DNA of 64,000 nt from Flavobacterium sp. LC2016-01 (lineage in GTDB: Bacteria > Bacteroidota > Bacteroidia > Flavobacteriales > Flavobacteriaceae), in the NCBI RefSeq assembly GCF_009711135.1, contig NZ_WMIC01000005.1, forward strand, positions 310,001 to 374,000. The letters run 5' to 3'. Shown here in pieces: positions 24,133 to 32,775 of the stretch (the first letter of the stretch is position 1; each line of letters begins with the position of its first letter). The position numbers and the translations under genes are program-made. A model generated the notes under the pieces. The model was not told the DNA's origin and ran no database searches. It saw nothing but the letters and a program-made list of their open reading frames with translations.

Positions 24133-25290
24133 TTAGACTTCCCCAAATTTTGATGACCATTTTTGGGTTTCATTATGAAATAAAACTAAATTTCCATCGT
24201 CTTGTAATTCTAATCTGCAGTTGCCTAAAAAAGTAAAATTACTGCTTCTCCAGATCGTATATGATGAAGTTGCTAAGTTGCTGATTTTGCTTTTAATGAT
24301 TAAATTCCCTTGTTCTAATGAACAACTGGTTAATCGCTGTGATGTGGTACCAGCTGTCCAAATAACGCTTTGACTTTTGGTGTCGATAATGCTTAATACC
24401 CCTTTTTTGAAGTCAAGCATATATAATCCGTTTGAAGATTTGACTCTTCGGGTAAAAGGAATCAAATCAATGCGTTCTCCAAAATTTACTGCGGATTTTA
24501 AAGGATATGGATACCAAATAGCTATTGATCTCATGTCTGTTTCTGATAATTCTTTGGCTTCTGCTACGCCAATTCCGTTTGTAGTAAGTGCGGGATCGAC
24601 ATAATAATGCATTATCGATAAAGGATCATAGACACTATAGTTGGTTTCGTTTGACTCATATTTAAAAAGGACATAATTGTCTACTTCTTCTTTAGACCAT
24701 CCCATAAGATTGCTGTAATAGGAATAGACCTTTGGCAGATCCCAAGATATTGTAGAGGCAGGACTGGATTGTTCATGTACAAGTCCCAGTGCATGACCAA
24801 ATTCATGTAATACTTCTCTTTTTGTGGTTGACGCATTGCCGAGCGATGTCCATCCAAAATTCATTGATGGTTCATTCTGATAATTTGCAGAAGAACTGGT
24901 AGAATTTCTTCCTAGTACAGACCAGCTGCTGCCGTCGTTTTTCCATCTGAAACTTATTCTGATATCTGCATATTCATCACTAGAAACATATTCAAATTTT
25001 AGATTTGCATATAACAGCCATTCTTGTGCACATTCTTTTACTCTTTCCTGAAGAGAAATATCGCCGTTTAGAAATTTAATTTTTATGGTTTGGCCTGTTT
25101 CCCATCTGGGCCAATTTATAATTGCAGCACTAGGTTTTGAAGCAAAATCATTACGTGAACCAATTAAATCAAAAGTACACATATGTATAGCTTTAAAAGG
25201 ATCAGGTTCTGTTTTGTTTTTATCTTTTATTTGGGAATACGAGGATAAGGTTATGATCAGGCAGGCAATTAAAAATCTTATTTTTTTCAT
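24133..25290 (-). CDS. Astacin-like zinc metalloprotease with lectin-like C-terminus
   Basis: A 385-residue secreted protease of family M12A. The signal peptide (ending LSSYSQ) is followed by the catalytic domain, with the zinc motif HEFGHALGLVHE (H162, H166, H172) and the Met-turn SIMHY further on. The last 120 residues resemble a bulb-type mannose-lectin fold (GLYMLDFKKGVLSI, then LQDDGNLVLFHNE). Astacin-type enzymes with added lectin modules are known from this group (flavastacin), where they cut proteins or glycoproteins outside the cell. No T9SS tail is present. An ATG three codons upstream (25299) is an alternative start. It lies between lipoprotein paralogs 2 and 3 on the opposite strand. 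Confidence 0.88.
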   Translation of the reverse strand: MKKIRFLIACLIITLSSYSQIKDKNKTEPDPFKAIHMCTFDLIGSRNDFASKPSAAIINWPRWETGQTIKIKFLNGDISLQERVKECAQEWLLYANLKFEYVSSDEYADIRISFRWKNDGSSWSVLGRNSTSSSANYQNEPSMNFGWTSLGNASTTKREVLHEFGHALGLVHEQSSPASTISWDLPKVYSYYSNLMGWSKEEVDNYVLFKYESNETNYSVYDPLSIMHYYVDPALTTNGIGVAEAKELSETDMRSIAIWYPYPLKSAVNFGERIDLIPFTRRVKSSNGLYMLDFKKGVLSIIDTKSQSVIWTAGTTSQRLTSCSLEQGNLIIKSKISNLATSSYTIWRSSNFTFLGNCRLELQDDGNLVLFHNETQKWSSKFGEV

Positions 25291-25299
25291 ATAAATCAT

Positions 25300-25667
25300 T
25301 CTGAATCAAGATTCGGCGGGCAAATTAGTAAATAAATAATTTTATTTTTTGAACCAAATTCAATTATGTCTTATAATGATATAAATAAAACTTTTAGTGG
25401 AGTATTATGATAACTGTGTTTGAGTTTTCATACTAACGGAAATGTATTTAAAATCTATTTATTGCCAAATACTTTCTATAATTGATTTTTTATTGCTGAA
25501 AATTCCTGAAATTGGTGTTCAAATAAAATCTCATGCAATTCAGATTTTTAATTCAGATTTAAAAAGCATCAATTAGGTTTTTTAGTATTAAAATTAGGTT
25601 TTTTTATTTGATTACTATTTTTTATTTGCCTTTATTTGTAAGAAATAGCAATCAAAATAATAAATAA
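25300..25667. other. AT-rich divergent intergenic region
   Basis: About 370 bases between the astacin-like gene and lipoprotein paralog 3. It must hold both promoters, but no TAnnTTTG box with proper spacing could be identified. I see no small ORF or hairpin of note. Confidence 0.5.
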
Positions 25668-26438
25668 ATGAAGAAATTTTTACCTTTTTTTTCGGCTTTA
25701 GTTCTTATCCTGAACTCTTGTTCATCTGATGATTCAAAGGAATCTTCAGTATTTGTCAAAAAAATTATTGAAGTAGACAAGAATGGAACTTCATACACTA
25801 CAGATTTCACTTATGATGGAACTAAAAAGAACAGAGAAACTGTAACAAATAATGAAACAAAGGAAGTTTATTACATGGATTATTCTTACTATAGTGATGG
25901 TTTGATATCTTCAGTTCTTAAATCAAACACCAAAGGGTATCCTTTAATTTTGACTGAACTTACTTATAATGGAGATTTTTTAAAAACAGTTTTAGTTACA
26001 GAGTTTGCAGGCACTAAAAAGATTATAAAAAAGACTTATTATGCAGCAGTTTTAACCAATTCCTACACTTATAAAACAGTAGATGTTGATGAAAATAACA
26101 ATGCTGAAAGTAATGCTATAATAGGCAAATTGAGTATTGAGGACGGAAAAATAGTGAAAGACGAAGCGACTGGATTCAAAACTTCAACAACTCTTTACGA
26201 ATATGATTCAAATAATAATCCTTTTAAAAATGTAAAGGGAGTAAATTCATTGTTGGGTAACTTTGATTTAGGTTATTCTACTTATAATGTGATAAAGCAA
26301 ACTGCAACCTCTTCTGTGTCAAATTCACCTGTAATTTACAGTACTACATATACTTATAATGGTAAAAATTTTCCAACTGAGGCAAAGCAATTTGATAAAG
26401 ATGGAAATGTAGAAAGCTCTACGCAATACTTTTATTAA
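25668..26438 (+). CDS. YD-repeat-like lipoprotein, paralog 3
   Basis: A 256-residue lipoprotein with lipobox LILNSC (C18) and SSDD following, as in paralog 1. It is more distant from paralogs 1 and 2 but has the same plan: TDFTYDGTKKN, YMDYSYYSDGLIS, LTYNGDFLKTV, TLYEYDSNNNPFKN, TTYTYNGKNFPTEA, and the same kind of C-terminus (STQYFY). It is followed by a terminator and the GSCFA gene. The function is unknown. Confidence 0.8.
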   Translation: MKKFLPFFSALVLILNSCSSDDSKESSVFVKKIIEVDKNGTSYTTDFTYDGTKKNRETVTNNETKEVYYMDYSYYSDGLISSVLKSNTKGYPLILTELTYNGDFLKTVLVTEFAGTKKIIKKTYYAAVLTNSYTYKTVDVDENNNAESNAIIGKLSIEDGKIVKDEATGFKTSTTLYEYDSNNNPFKNVKGVNSLLGNFDLGYSTYNVIKQTATSSVSNSPVIYSTTYTYNGKNFPTEAKQFDKDGNVESSTQYFY

Positions 26439-26465
26439 AAGATTTATTAAAAACGAAATCATTTT

Positions 26466-26507
26466 AACCTAAATACATCTCAATTAAGCGATGTATTTGG
26501 GTTTTTT
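26466..26507 (+). terminator. Intrinsic terminator of lipoprotein paralog 3
   Basis: Arms AACCTAAATACATC and GATGTATTTGGGTT, then six T. Confidence 0.85.
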
Positions 26508-26546
26508 CTTTGAAAAAAATAACCGAAATTTACACAAAACAATCTC

Positions 26547-27497
26547 ATGCAATTCAGAACCCAAATTCCAATTTCAAAAAGTAATAATCCAATTGATTAT
26601 AATTCGAAAGTGCTTTCAATTGGTTCTTGTTTTGCAGAAAATATTGCCGAGAAATTCGATTATTTTAAGTTCCAGAATGAAACCAATCCATTCGGGATAA
26701 TCTTTAATCCGGTTTCGATTGAGAAATTATTTCGAAGAGTTTGTGAATTAGATTTCTATCAGGAAAAAGATGTTTTTTTTCATAACGAACGCTGGCATTC
26801 TTATGAAGTGCATTCTGATTTAAGTAATTCCGATCGACAAGAATTGCTTGAAACTTTAAACAAAGCAATTACTGAAACCAATAAACAATTAAAAGAAGCT
26901 TCGCATATCATCATTACCTATGGAACTTCATGGATTTACAGAAATCTTGAAAGCGAAGAAATTGTGGCCAATTGTCATAAAGTTCCTCAAAAACAATTCT
27001 CAAAAGAGTTATTGACTGTTGATGTAATTCAGAAAAGCATTCAAAACACAATTGATTTAATTCAGACATTAAATCCAGATATAAACTTCATTTTCACCGT
27101 TTCACCAGTTCGTCATATAAAAGACGGATTTGTAGAAAATCAATTAAGTAAATCCCACTTATTTACAGCGCTTCATCAGACTTTTGACTTTCGACTTTCG
27201 ACTTTCGACTACTTTCCATCGTACGAAATCATGATGGATGAACTTCGGGATTATCGTTTTTATACTGAAGATATGCTGCATCCCAATCAAATTGCGATTG
27301 ATTATATCTGGAAACTTTTCAGTGAAAATTATATTGCACAGGAAAGTATTTCGGTAATGCAGGAAGTCGATGAAATCCAAAAAAGTCTGCGTCACAGAAA
27401 CTTCAATCCAGAATCTGAACAGCATCAAAAATTCCTAGCAAAACTTCAGCAAAAAATAAATTTTTTAGGTGAAAAATTGCCACATATTAAATTCTGA
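26547..27497 (+). CDS. GSCFA domain protein
   Basis: A 316-residue GSCFA protein, named for a motif present here as VLSIGSCFAENIAEKF. Further family signatures are NPFGIIFNPVSIE, IITYGTSWIY, NFIFTVSPVRHIKDG and YFPSYEIMMDELRDYRFY. The family is related to SGNH hydrolases and found in Bacteroidota and some other bacteria; the substrate is unknown. An oddity is the insert TFDFRLSTFDYF at about residues 213-224. It is encoded by a 28-base, four-unit 7-bp repeat (27184-27211) that also occurs between genes at 47422-47449. No signal peptide is visible. Confidence 0.92.
   Translation: MQFRTQIPISKSNNPIDYNSKVLSIGSCFAENIAEKFDYFKFQNETNPFGIIFNPVSIEKLFRRVCELDFYQEKDVFFHNERWHSYEVHSDLSNSDRQELLETLNKAITETNKQLKEASHIIITYGTSWIYRNLESEEIVANCHKVPQKQFSKELLTVDVIQKSIQNTIDLIQTLNPDINFIFTVSPVRHIKDGFVENQLSKSHLFTALHQTFDFRLSTFDYFPSYEIMMDELRDYRFYTEDMLHPNQIAIDYIWKLFSENYIAQESISVMQEVDEIQKSLRHRNFNPESEQHQKFLAKLQQKINFLGEKLPHIKF
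27184..27211 (+). repeat. 7-bp period TYGACTT tandem repeat inside the GSCFA gene
   Basis: Units TTGACTT, TCGACTT, TCGACTT, TCGACTA. The reading frame stays open. The same module lies at 47422-47449. Confidence 0.8.
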
Positions 27498-27671
27498 TTT
27501 CCCGAATCTTTTGTTTGTATAAAGTAAGAAATTAACTATTTCACAGTGAAATTTTAGAATAATTGCAGATAATTGTGTAAATTGTTAAGATTTAAAATCC
27601 ACAATTTTGTAGACTGTATAATTACAGCCTTATAAAACTGCAACTTTAATCTAATTGTGTTTTGCTGACGT

Positions 27672-30600
27672 ATGAATAAGAAATCAATTCATTTTCTAAA
27701 AAAAACACTTCGTGTACTGCTTTGGTGCATGACTTCAATAGTTGCACTTTTATTGCTCTTAATTATTTTAATTCAAGTTCCATCCGTTCAGAATTTTGTT
27801 AAGGACAAAGCGGTTTCTTACCTCCATAAAAAAATTAAAACCAAAGTTTCTTTAGATCATATTTCCATTAAATTTCCAAAAGATGTAGTGCTGGAAGGTT
27901 TTTATTTTGAAGATCAAAAAAAAGACACTTTACTAGCAGGAAAGCGTTTGGAACTCGATGTTGATCTTTTTAAACTGGTCAGCAGTGAACTCGAAATCAA
28001 TTCGGTTTCACTTGAAAATGTGAAAGCAAATATTTCCCGAAATAAAGACGGCGTTTTCAATTTCGATTATATCATAAAAGCATTCGAATCAAAAGAACCA
28101 AAAGTCGAAGATCCGAACAGCAAACCTTTTAAAATATCAGTCGTAAAAGTCAATTTAGATAATGTCAAATTCAATTTTAAAGATGATTTCTCTAAAAATG
28201 ATATTCGCGTAAAGCTGACTCATTTTGATACTAAATTCAAGGAATTTGATTTGGATAAAATGAATTTCGATATTCCGAACATTGATCTTAACGGATTAAA
28301 ATTAATTTTAAATCAAGATGTTGTAGAGAAAATTGCTGAGGTTTCGGTAAAAACTGTCGATACAATCTCCAAGCGACCAGATTTCAAATTAAAACTCGGA
28401 AAAATCAGTTTATCAAAAATTGATATTACTTACGATAATAAAGATTCAAAATTAGATTCGGGAATAAAACTCGGAAATCTAAATTTGTCTTTCAATGAAA
28501 TTGATTTGAATAAACAGCTTTTGGATTTCGATACTTTCGAACTAAAAAATCTTAGCGGAAATTTAAGATTAGGAGCAAAAGACAAACAAATTGATGCGCC
28601 AGATTTAGATACAACAGCAATAAAACAAGCGGGTTGGAAAGCAAAATTAAATAAAGTTGATATTAAAAATGTCGCGTTCAAATTTGATGATATGCAATCA
28701 AAACCCGTTGCAAAAGGTTTAGATTACAGTCATTTGGATTTGGATAAATTCAACTTTCAAGCTGAAAAATTGTATTATGCCAATGATACTATTTCGGGAA
28801 ATATAAAATCTCTGGCAGTTGTAGAAAAAAGCGGTTTGAATATTCAAGCCTTAAAAACTGACTTTTTCTACGGACCAAAAAATGCGTATCTGAATAAATT
28901 ATATCTAAAAACACCGCAAACGCTTCTTCAGGATAAAATTAAAGTCGAATATAAATCGCTCAAAGCGCTTCAAAAAGATCTTGGAAACCTTTCGATTGAA
29001 GCAAATGTAAAGAATTCAAAAATTGGTTTCAAAGACATTTTGCTTTTTGCACCCGATTTACAAAAAACAAATCCGTTTAAAAGTAGTCCAAATGCTGTTT
29101 TGGCGATCAACACACGTTTGAGCGGAAAAGTAAAAGATTTGGATATTCCGTTATTCGAAATGAGCGGAATCGGAACAACAAAAGTTTCCCTTTCGGGGAA
29201 GATAAAAGGATTGCCTGATGCTCAAAAAGCCTATTACGATTTGAATATCAAAAAACTTTCGAGCACTTCAAAAGACATTTACTCGTTTGTACCTAAAGGA
29301 ACAATTCCGAAGAATATTCAGATTCCGCAACAATTAAGTTTACAGGGAAAATTCAAAGGTTCTGTGCAGAATTTCAAAACAAATCTGGCTTTGAACAGCA
29401 GTTTCGGGAATGCAAAAGTCGATGCGTTATTTGATCAGCGTGTCAAAAAAAGAGAAAAATACGACGCTACAGTTTATTTATTGGATTTCGATTTAGGAAG
29501 ATTAATCAAAAATGATTCGATCGGAAAAATTACGCTTAAAGCGAAAGTCAAAGGAACTGGTTTAGACCCAAAAACGGCAAATGCAGTAGTGGACGGATTG
29601 GTTCAAAAAGCAGTTTTCAATAAATATACGTACAGAGATTTGGCATTGAAAGGAAATATTGAAAATGGATCTTTTGCTGTAAAATCAGGAATGAAAGATC
29701 CAAATTTGAATTTTGATTTGGTCGCCAGCGGTAATACAAAAGAGAAATATCCGGCCATAAAATTAAAATTAAATTTAGATATAGCCGATTTAGAAAAACT
29801 GCATCTTCACGCAGGCCCAATGAAACTTCGCGGAAATGTTGATGCCGATATTGCCAACAGCAATCCTGATTTCCTGAACGGAAAAGTTTTTCTCTCAAAC
29901 ATTCAGATTTTGCAGGACAAGGAACCAATTGTTTTGGATTCGGTTCGTGTCATTGCTTTTTCAGATAATACCCGAAATAATATCAAAATTTCGTCGCAGT
30001 TTTTAAAAGCAGAAGTTGATGGAAAATATAAATTGACGACATTGACTTCGGCAATAAAAAAATCATTGTCAAAATATATTGATTTAAAAAATCCGAAAGC
30101 AAATGGAGAATCTGGTGAACAAAGATTGGCTTTTACTTTAACGGTTGATAACGATCCAATTTTGTTTCAATTAATTCCGAAACTTACGGGTTTAGAGCCA
30201 ATTAAAATTACCGGGAAATACAATAATATAACCGATTCTTTAGAAATAAAAGGAACAATCCCAAGAATTGTTTATGCGGATAATACCATTTCTGAGGGAA
30301 AAATAAATATTGAAGCCAAAGACAATGCTTTAGAATATGCTGTTTCTTTTGCTACAATTGAAAGCGGTTCATTGAAAATTCCGTTTACGAGTCTATCGGG
30401 CAAAGTGGAGAATAACATTCTGGATTATGCGCTCGAAATAAAAGATGCAAAAGACAAACAGCAGTATTTTGTTGGCGGTCAATTTAAAGCCGAAGATTCT
30501 AAAAACATCTTCAAAATTGATGCTGAAAACTTCGTCTTAAATTATGATAAATGGAAAATCGATCCGGAAAATGCCATTGAATTTGGAAAAAATCAGCTTT

Positions 30601-32771
30601 ATATCAATAAATTTTTCCTTGAAAATGATGGAGATGAATTGAAAATTCAATCACAAGGAACTCAAAATAACGCACCAATTCAGGTTGATTTTGTGAATTT
30701 CAAAATTGAAACCATCATGAACATTGTCAAAAAAGACAAACTGCTCATGCAAGGTTTGATTAATGGAAATGCGGTTGTCGAAAACGTAATGACAAAACCC
30801 ACTTTTACATCAGATTTAAAAATTGACGATTTTACTTTTAAAGGCGATAAAGTTGGCGATTTAGAAGTAAAAGTTGACAATAAAACGGCCAATATTCTTA
30901 GCGCAAATGTACAGCTGAGCGATGAAGGAAACGATGTAAATCTGACAGGAGATTATGCAATTGAGGGCGGAACTTTTGATTTTAATTTGGTAATAAACAA
31001 ACTGAATATAAAAAGTATTCAAGGCTTCAGCATGGATAATATTTCTGAAGGAACTGGTTATTTATCGGGGAATTTTAAAATTCAAGGTACGGCTGATGCA
31101 CCTAAAATTAATGGAGAGCTTAATTTTAATGACTCGGCTTTTAGAGTTACACAGCTGAATTCCTATTTTAAAATAGATCAAGAAAAAATCGCTTTTAATG
31201 AGGGTATTATCACTTTTGACAAGTTTACGCTTCATGACGAAAATGACAACGAATTAACGGTTGACGGTACCATTCAGTCGCCTGATTTCAAGAAATATAA
31301 TTTCGGTTTAACGATTGTTGCTGATGATTTTAGAGCGATTCATTCTAAAGCTCCCGACAATGATTTGTTCTACGGAGATTTGTTTTTGGACACAAAACTA
31401 AACGTAAAAGGAACGCTTGAAAATCCAGTTATTGGCGGAAATATTAAAGTAAATAAAGAAACGAAGTTTACGGTGGTTTTGCCACAATCGGATCCTTCGA
31501 TTGCTGACAGAGAAGGAATTGTAGAGTTTGTTGATGAGGATAATCAATATTTGAGACAGACCGCCGCGATGGAGAAAAAGCTGAATCAGTCAGAATTAAT
31601 CGGAATGGATGTGAGCGTTGATATTTCGATCGATAAAGAAGCGGAATTAACTTTAATTATCGACAAAGGAAACGGAGATTATTTGAATTTGAAAGGCGAA
31701 GCGCAGTTAACGGGCGGAATTGATCCTTCGGGAAAAACAACTTTAACGGGCAAATATGAATTTACAGATGGAGCATATGAAATGAATTTCAACATGATCC
31801 GAAGAAAATTCAATATTCAAAAAGGAAGTTCAATTATATGGAATGGAGAGCCGACAATGGCAAGTTTGAATATTACGGCGATTTATAAAGTAGAAACAGC
31901 GCCTATTGATTTGCTTGGAAATCAGTTAGGAGATAAAACTCAGGCTGAAAAAAACACTTACAAACAAAAAATACCTTTTGAGACACATTTAAAAATGAAT
32001 GGCGAATTGTTAAAGCCAGAAATCACTTTTGACATTGTACTTCCAGAGGGGAATTATGGAGTTTCTTCTAATATTGTAGAGTTATCCCGTACAAAATTGG
32101 AGCAGTTGCGCCAAGAACCAGCTGAAATGAACAAACAGGTTTTTGCTCTTTTATTATTAAACAGATTTATTGGCGAAAATCCGTTTGCGAGTGAAAGTGG
32201 CGGTACAAGTGCTGAATCGTTGGCAAGGCAAAGTGTGAGCAAGATTTTGTCACAACAATTAAATGATTTTGCAGGAGAATTGATCAGCGGTGTTCAATTG
32301 GAGTTTGATTTGGAATCAACCGAAGATTACACAACAGGAACAATGGAAAACAGAACCGATTTGAATGTTGGCGTTTCTAAAAAACTTTTGGACGACCGAT
32401 TAAAAGTTACTGTTGGAAGCAGTTTTGCAGTCGAAGGACAAGAGCGCGCCAACGAGCAAAGTACCAATATTGCGGGCGACGTTGCTTTAGATTATCAACT
32501 AACAAAAGATGGTCGTTATATGCTTCGTGCATATCGAAAAAACGAATATCAGGTTGCGGTTGAAGGTCAGGTAATCGAAACCGGAATTGCTTTTATTATT
32601 ACCATGAGTTACAATAAATTCCGCGAACTTTTTCATCGCAGCGAAGCAGAAAAAGAAATGATTAGAGAGGAAAAACTGCGTAAAGAACGACAAAAACAAA
32701 AGGATAAAGAAGCGAAAGAAAAAGAGAAGAAGGAAGAAGATCAAATTAAAGGCACGGATATAAAAACATAA
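27672..32771 (+). CDS. tamB: Translocation and assembly module protein TamB
   Basis: A 1699-residue AsmA/TamB-type protein that spans the periplasm as a long beta-taco and moves lipids or helps insert outer-membrane proteins. A membrane anchor at residues 15-37 is followed by an AsmA-like start (VSLDHISIKFPKDVVLEGFYFED), long repetitive beta structure, and the conserved C-terminal TamB domain (about 1250-1640). It ends in a highly charged lysine/glutamate tail of about 45 residues. Its partner TamL starts 4 bases after the stop codon, so the two are co-transcribed. Inner-membrane anchoring plus the outer-membrane partner fits the known TAM layout. Confidence 0.95.
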   Translation: MNKKSIHFLKKTLRVLLWCMTSIVALLLLLIILIQVPSVQNFVKDKAVSYLHKKIKTKVSLDHISIKFPKDVVLEGFYFEDQKKDTLLAGKRLELDVDLFKLVSSELEINSVSLENVKANISRNKDGVFNFDYIIKAFESKEPKVEDPNSKPFKISVVKVNLDNVKFNFKDDFSKNDIRVKLTHFDTKFKEFDLDKMNFDIPNIDLNGLKLILNQDVVEKIAEVSVKTVDTISKRPDFKLKLGKISLSKIDITYDNKDSKLDSGIKLGNLNLSFNEIDLNKQLLDFDTFELKNLSGNLRLGAKDKQIDAPDLDTTAIKQAGWKAKLNKVDIKNVAFKFDDMQSKPVAKGLDYSHLDLDKFNFQAEKLYYANDTISGNIKSLAVVEKSGLNIQALKTDFFYGPKNAYLNKLYLKTPQTLLQDKIKVEYKSLKALQKDLGNLSIEANVKNSKIGFKDILLFAPDLQKTNPFKSSPNAVLAINTRLSGKVKDLDIPLFEMSGIGTTKVSLSGKIKGLPDAQKAYYDLNIKKLSSTSKDIYSFVPKGTIPKNIQIPQQLSLQGKFKGSVQNFKTNLALNSSFGNAKVDALFDQRVKKREKYDATVYLLDFDLGRLIKNDSIGKITLKAKVKGTGLDPKTANAVVDGLVQKAVFNKYTYRDLALKGNIENGSFAVKSGMKDPNLNFDLVASGNTKEKYPAIKLKLNLDIADLEKLHLHAGPMKLRGNVDADIANSNPDFLNGKVFLSNIQILQDKEPIVLDSVRVIAFSDNTRNNIKISSQFLKAEVDGKYKLTTLTSAIKKSLSKYIDLKNPKANGESGEQRLAFTLTVDNDPILFQLIPKLTGLEPIKITGKYNNITDSLEIKGTIPRIVYADNTISEGKINIEAKDNALEYAVSFATIESGSLKIPFTSLSGKVENNILDYALEIKDAKDKQQYFVGGQFKAEDSKNIFKIDAENFVLNYDKWKIDPENAIEFGKNQLYINKFFLENDGDELKIQSQGTQNNAPIQVDFVNFKIETIMNIVKKDKLLMQGLINGNAVVENVMTKPTFTSDLKIDDFTFKGDKVGDLEVKVDNKTANILSANVQLSDEGNDVNLTGDYAIEGGTFDFNLVINKLNIKSIQGFSMDNISEGTGYLSGNFKIQGTADAPKINGELNFNDSAFRVTQLNSYFKIDQEKIAFNEGIITFDKFTLHDENDNELTVDGTIQSPDFKKYNFGLTIVADDFRAIHSKAPDNDLFYGDLFLDTKLNVKGTLENPVIGGNIKVNKETKFTVVLPQSDPSIADREGIVEFVDEDNQYLRQTAAMEKKLNQSELIGMDVSVDISIDKEAELTLIIDKGNGDYLNLKGEAQLTGGIDPSGKTTLTGKYEFTDGAYEMNFNMIRRKFNIQKGSSIIWNGEPTMASLNITAIYKVETAPIDLLGNQLGDKTQAEKNTYKQKIPFETHLKMNGELLKPEITFDIVLPEGNYGVSSNIVELSRTKLEQLRQEPAEMNKQVFALLLLNRFIGENPFASESGGTSAESLARQSVSKILSQQLNDFAGELISGVQLEFDLESTEDYTTGTMENRTDLNVGVSKKLLDDRLKVTVGSSFAVEGQERANEQSTNIAGDVALDYQLTKDGRYMLRAYRKNEYQVAVEGQVIETGIAFIITMSYNKFRELFHRSEAEKEMIREEKLRKERQKQKDKEAKEKEKKEEDQIKGTDIKT

Positions 32772-32775
32772 TAAG

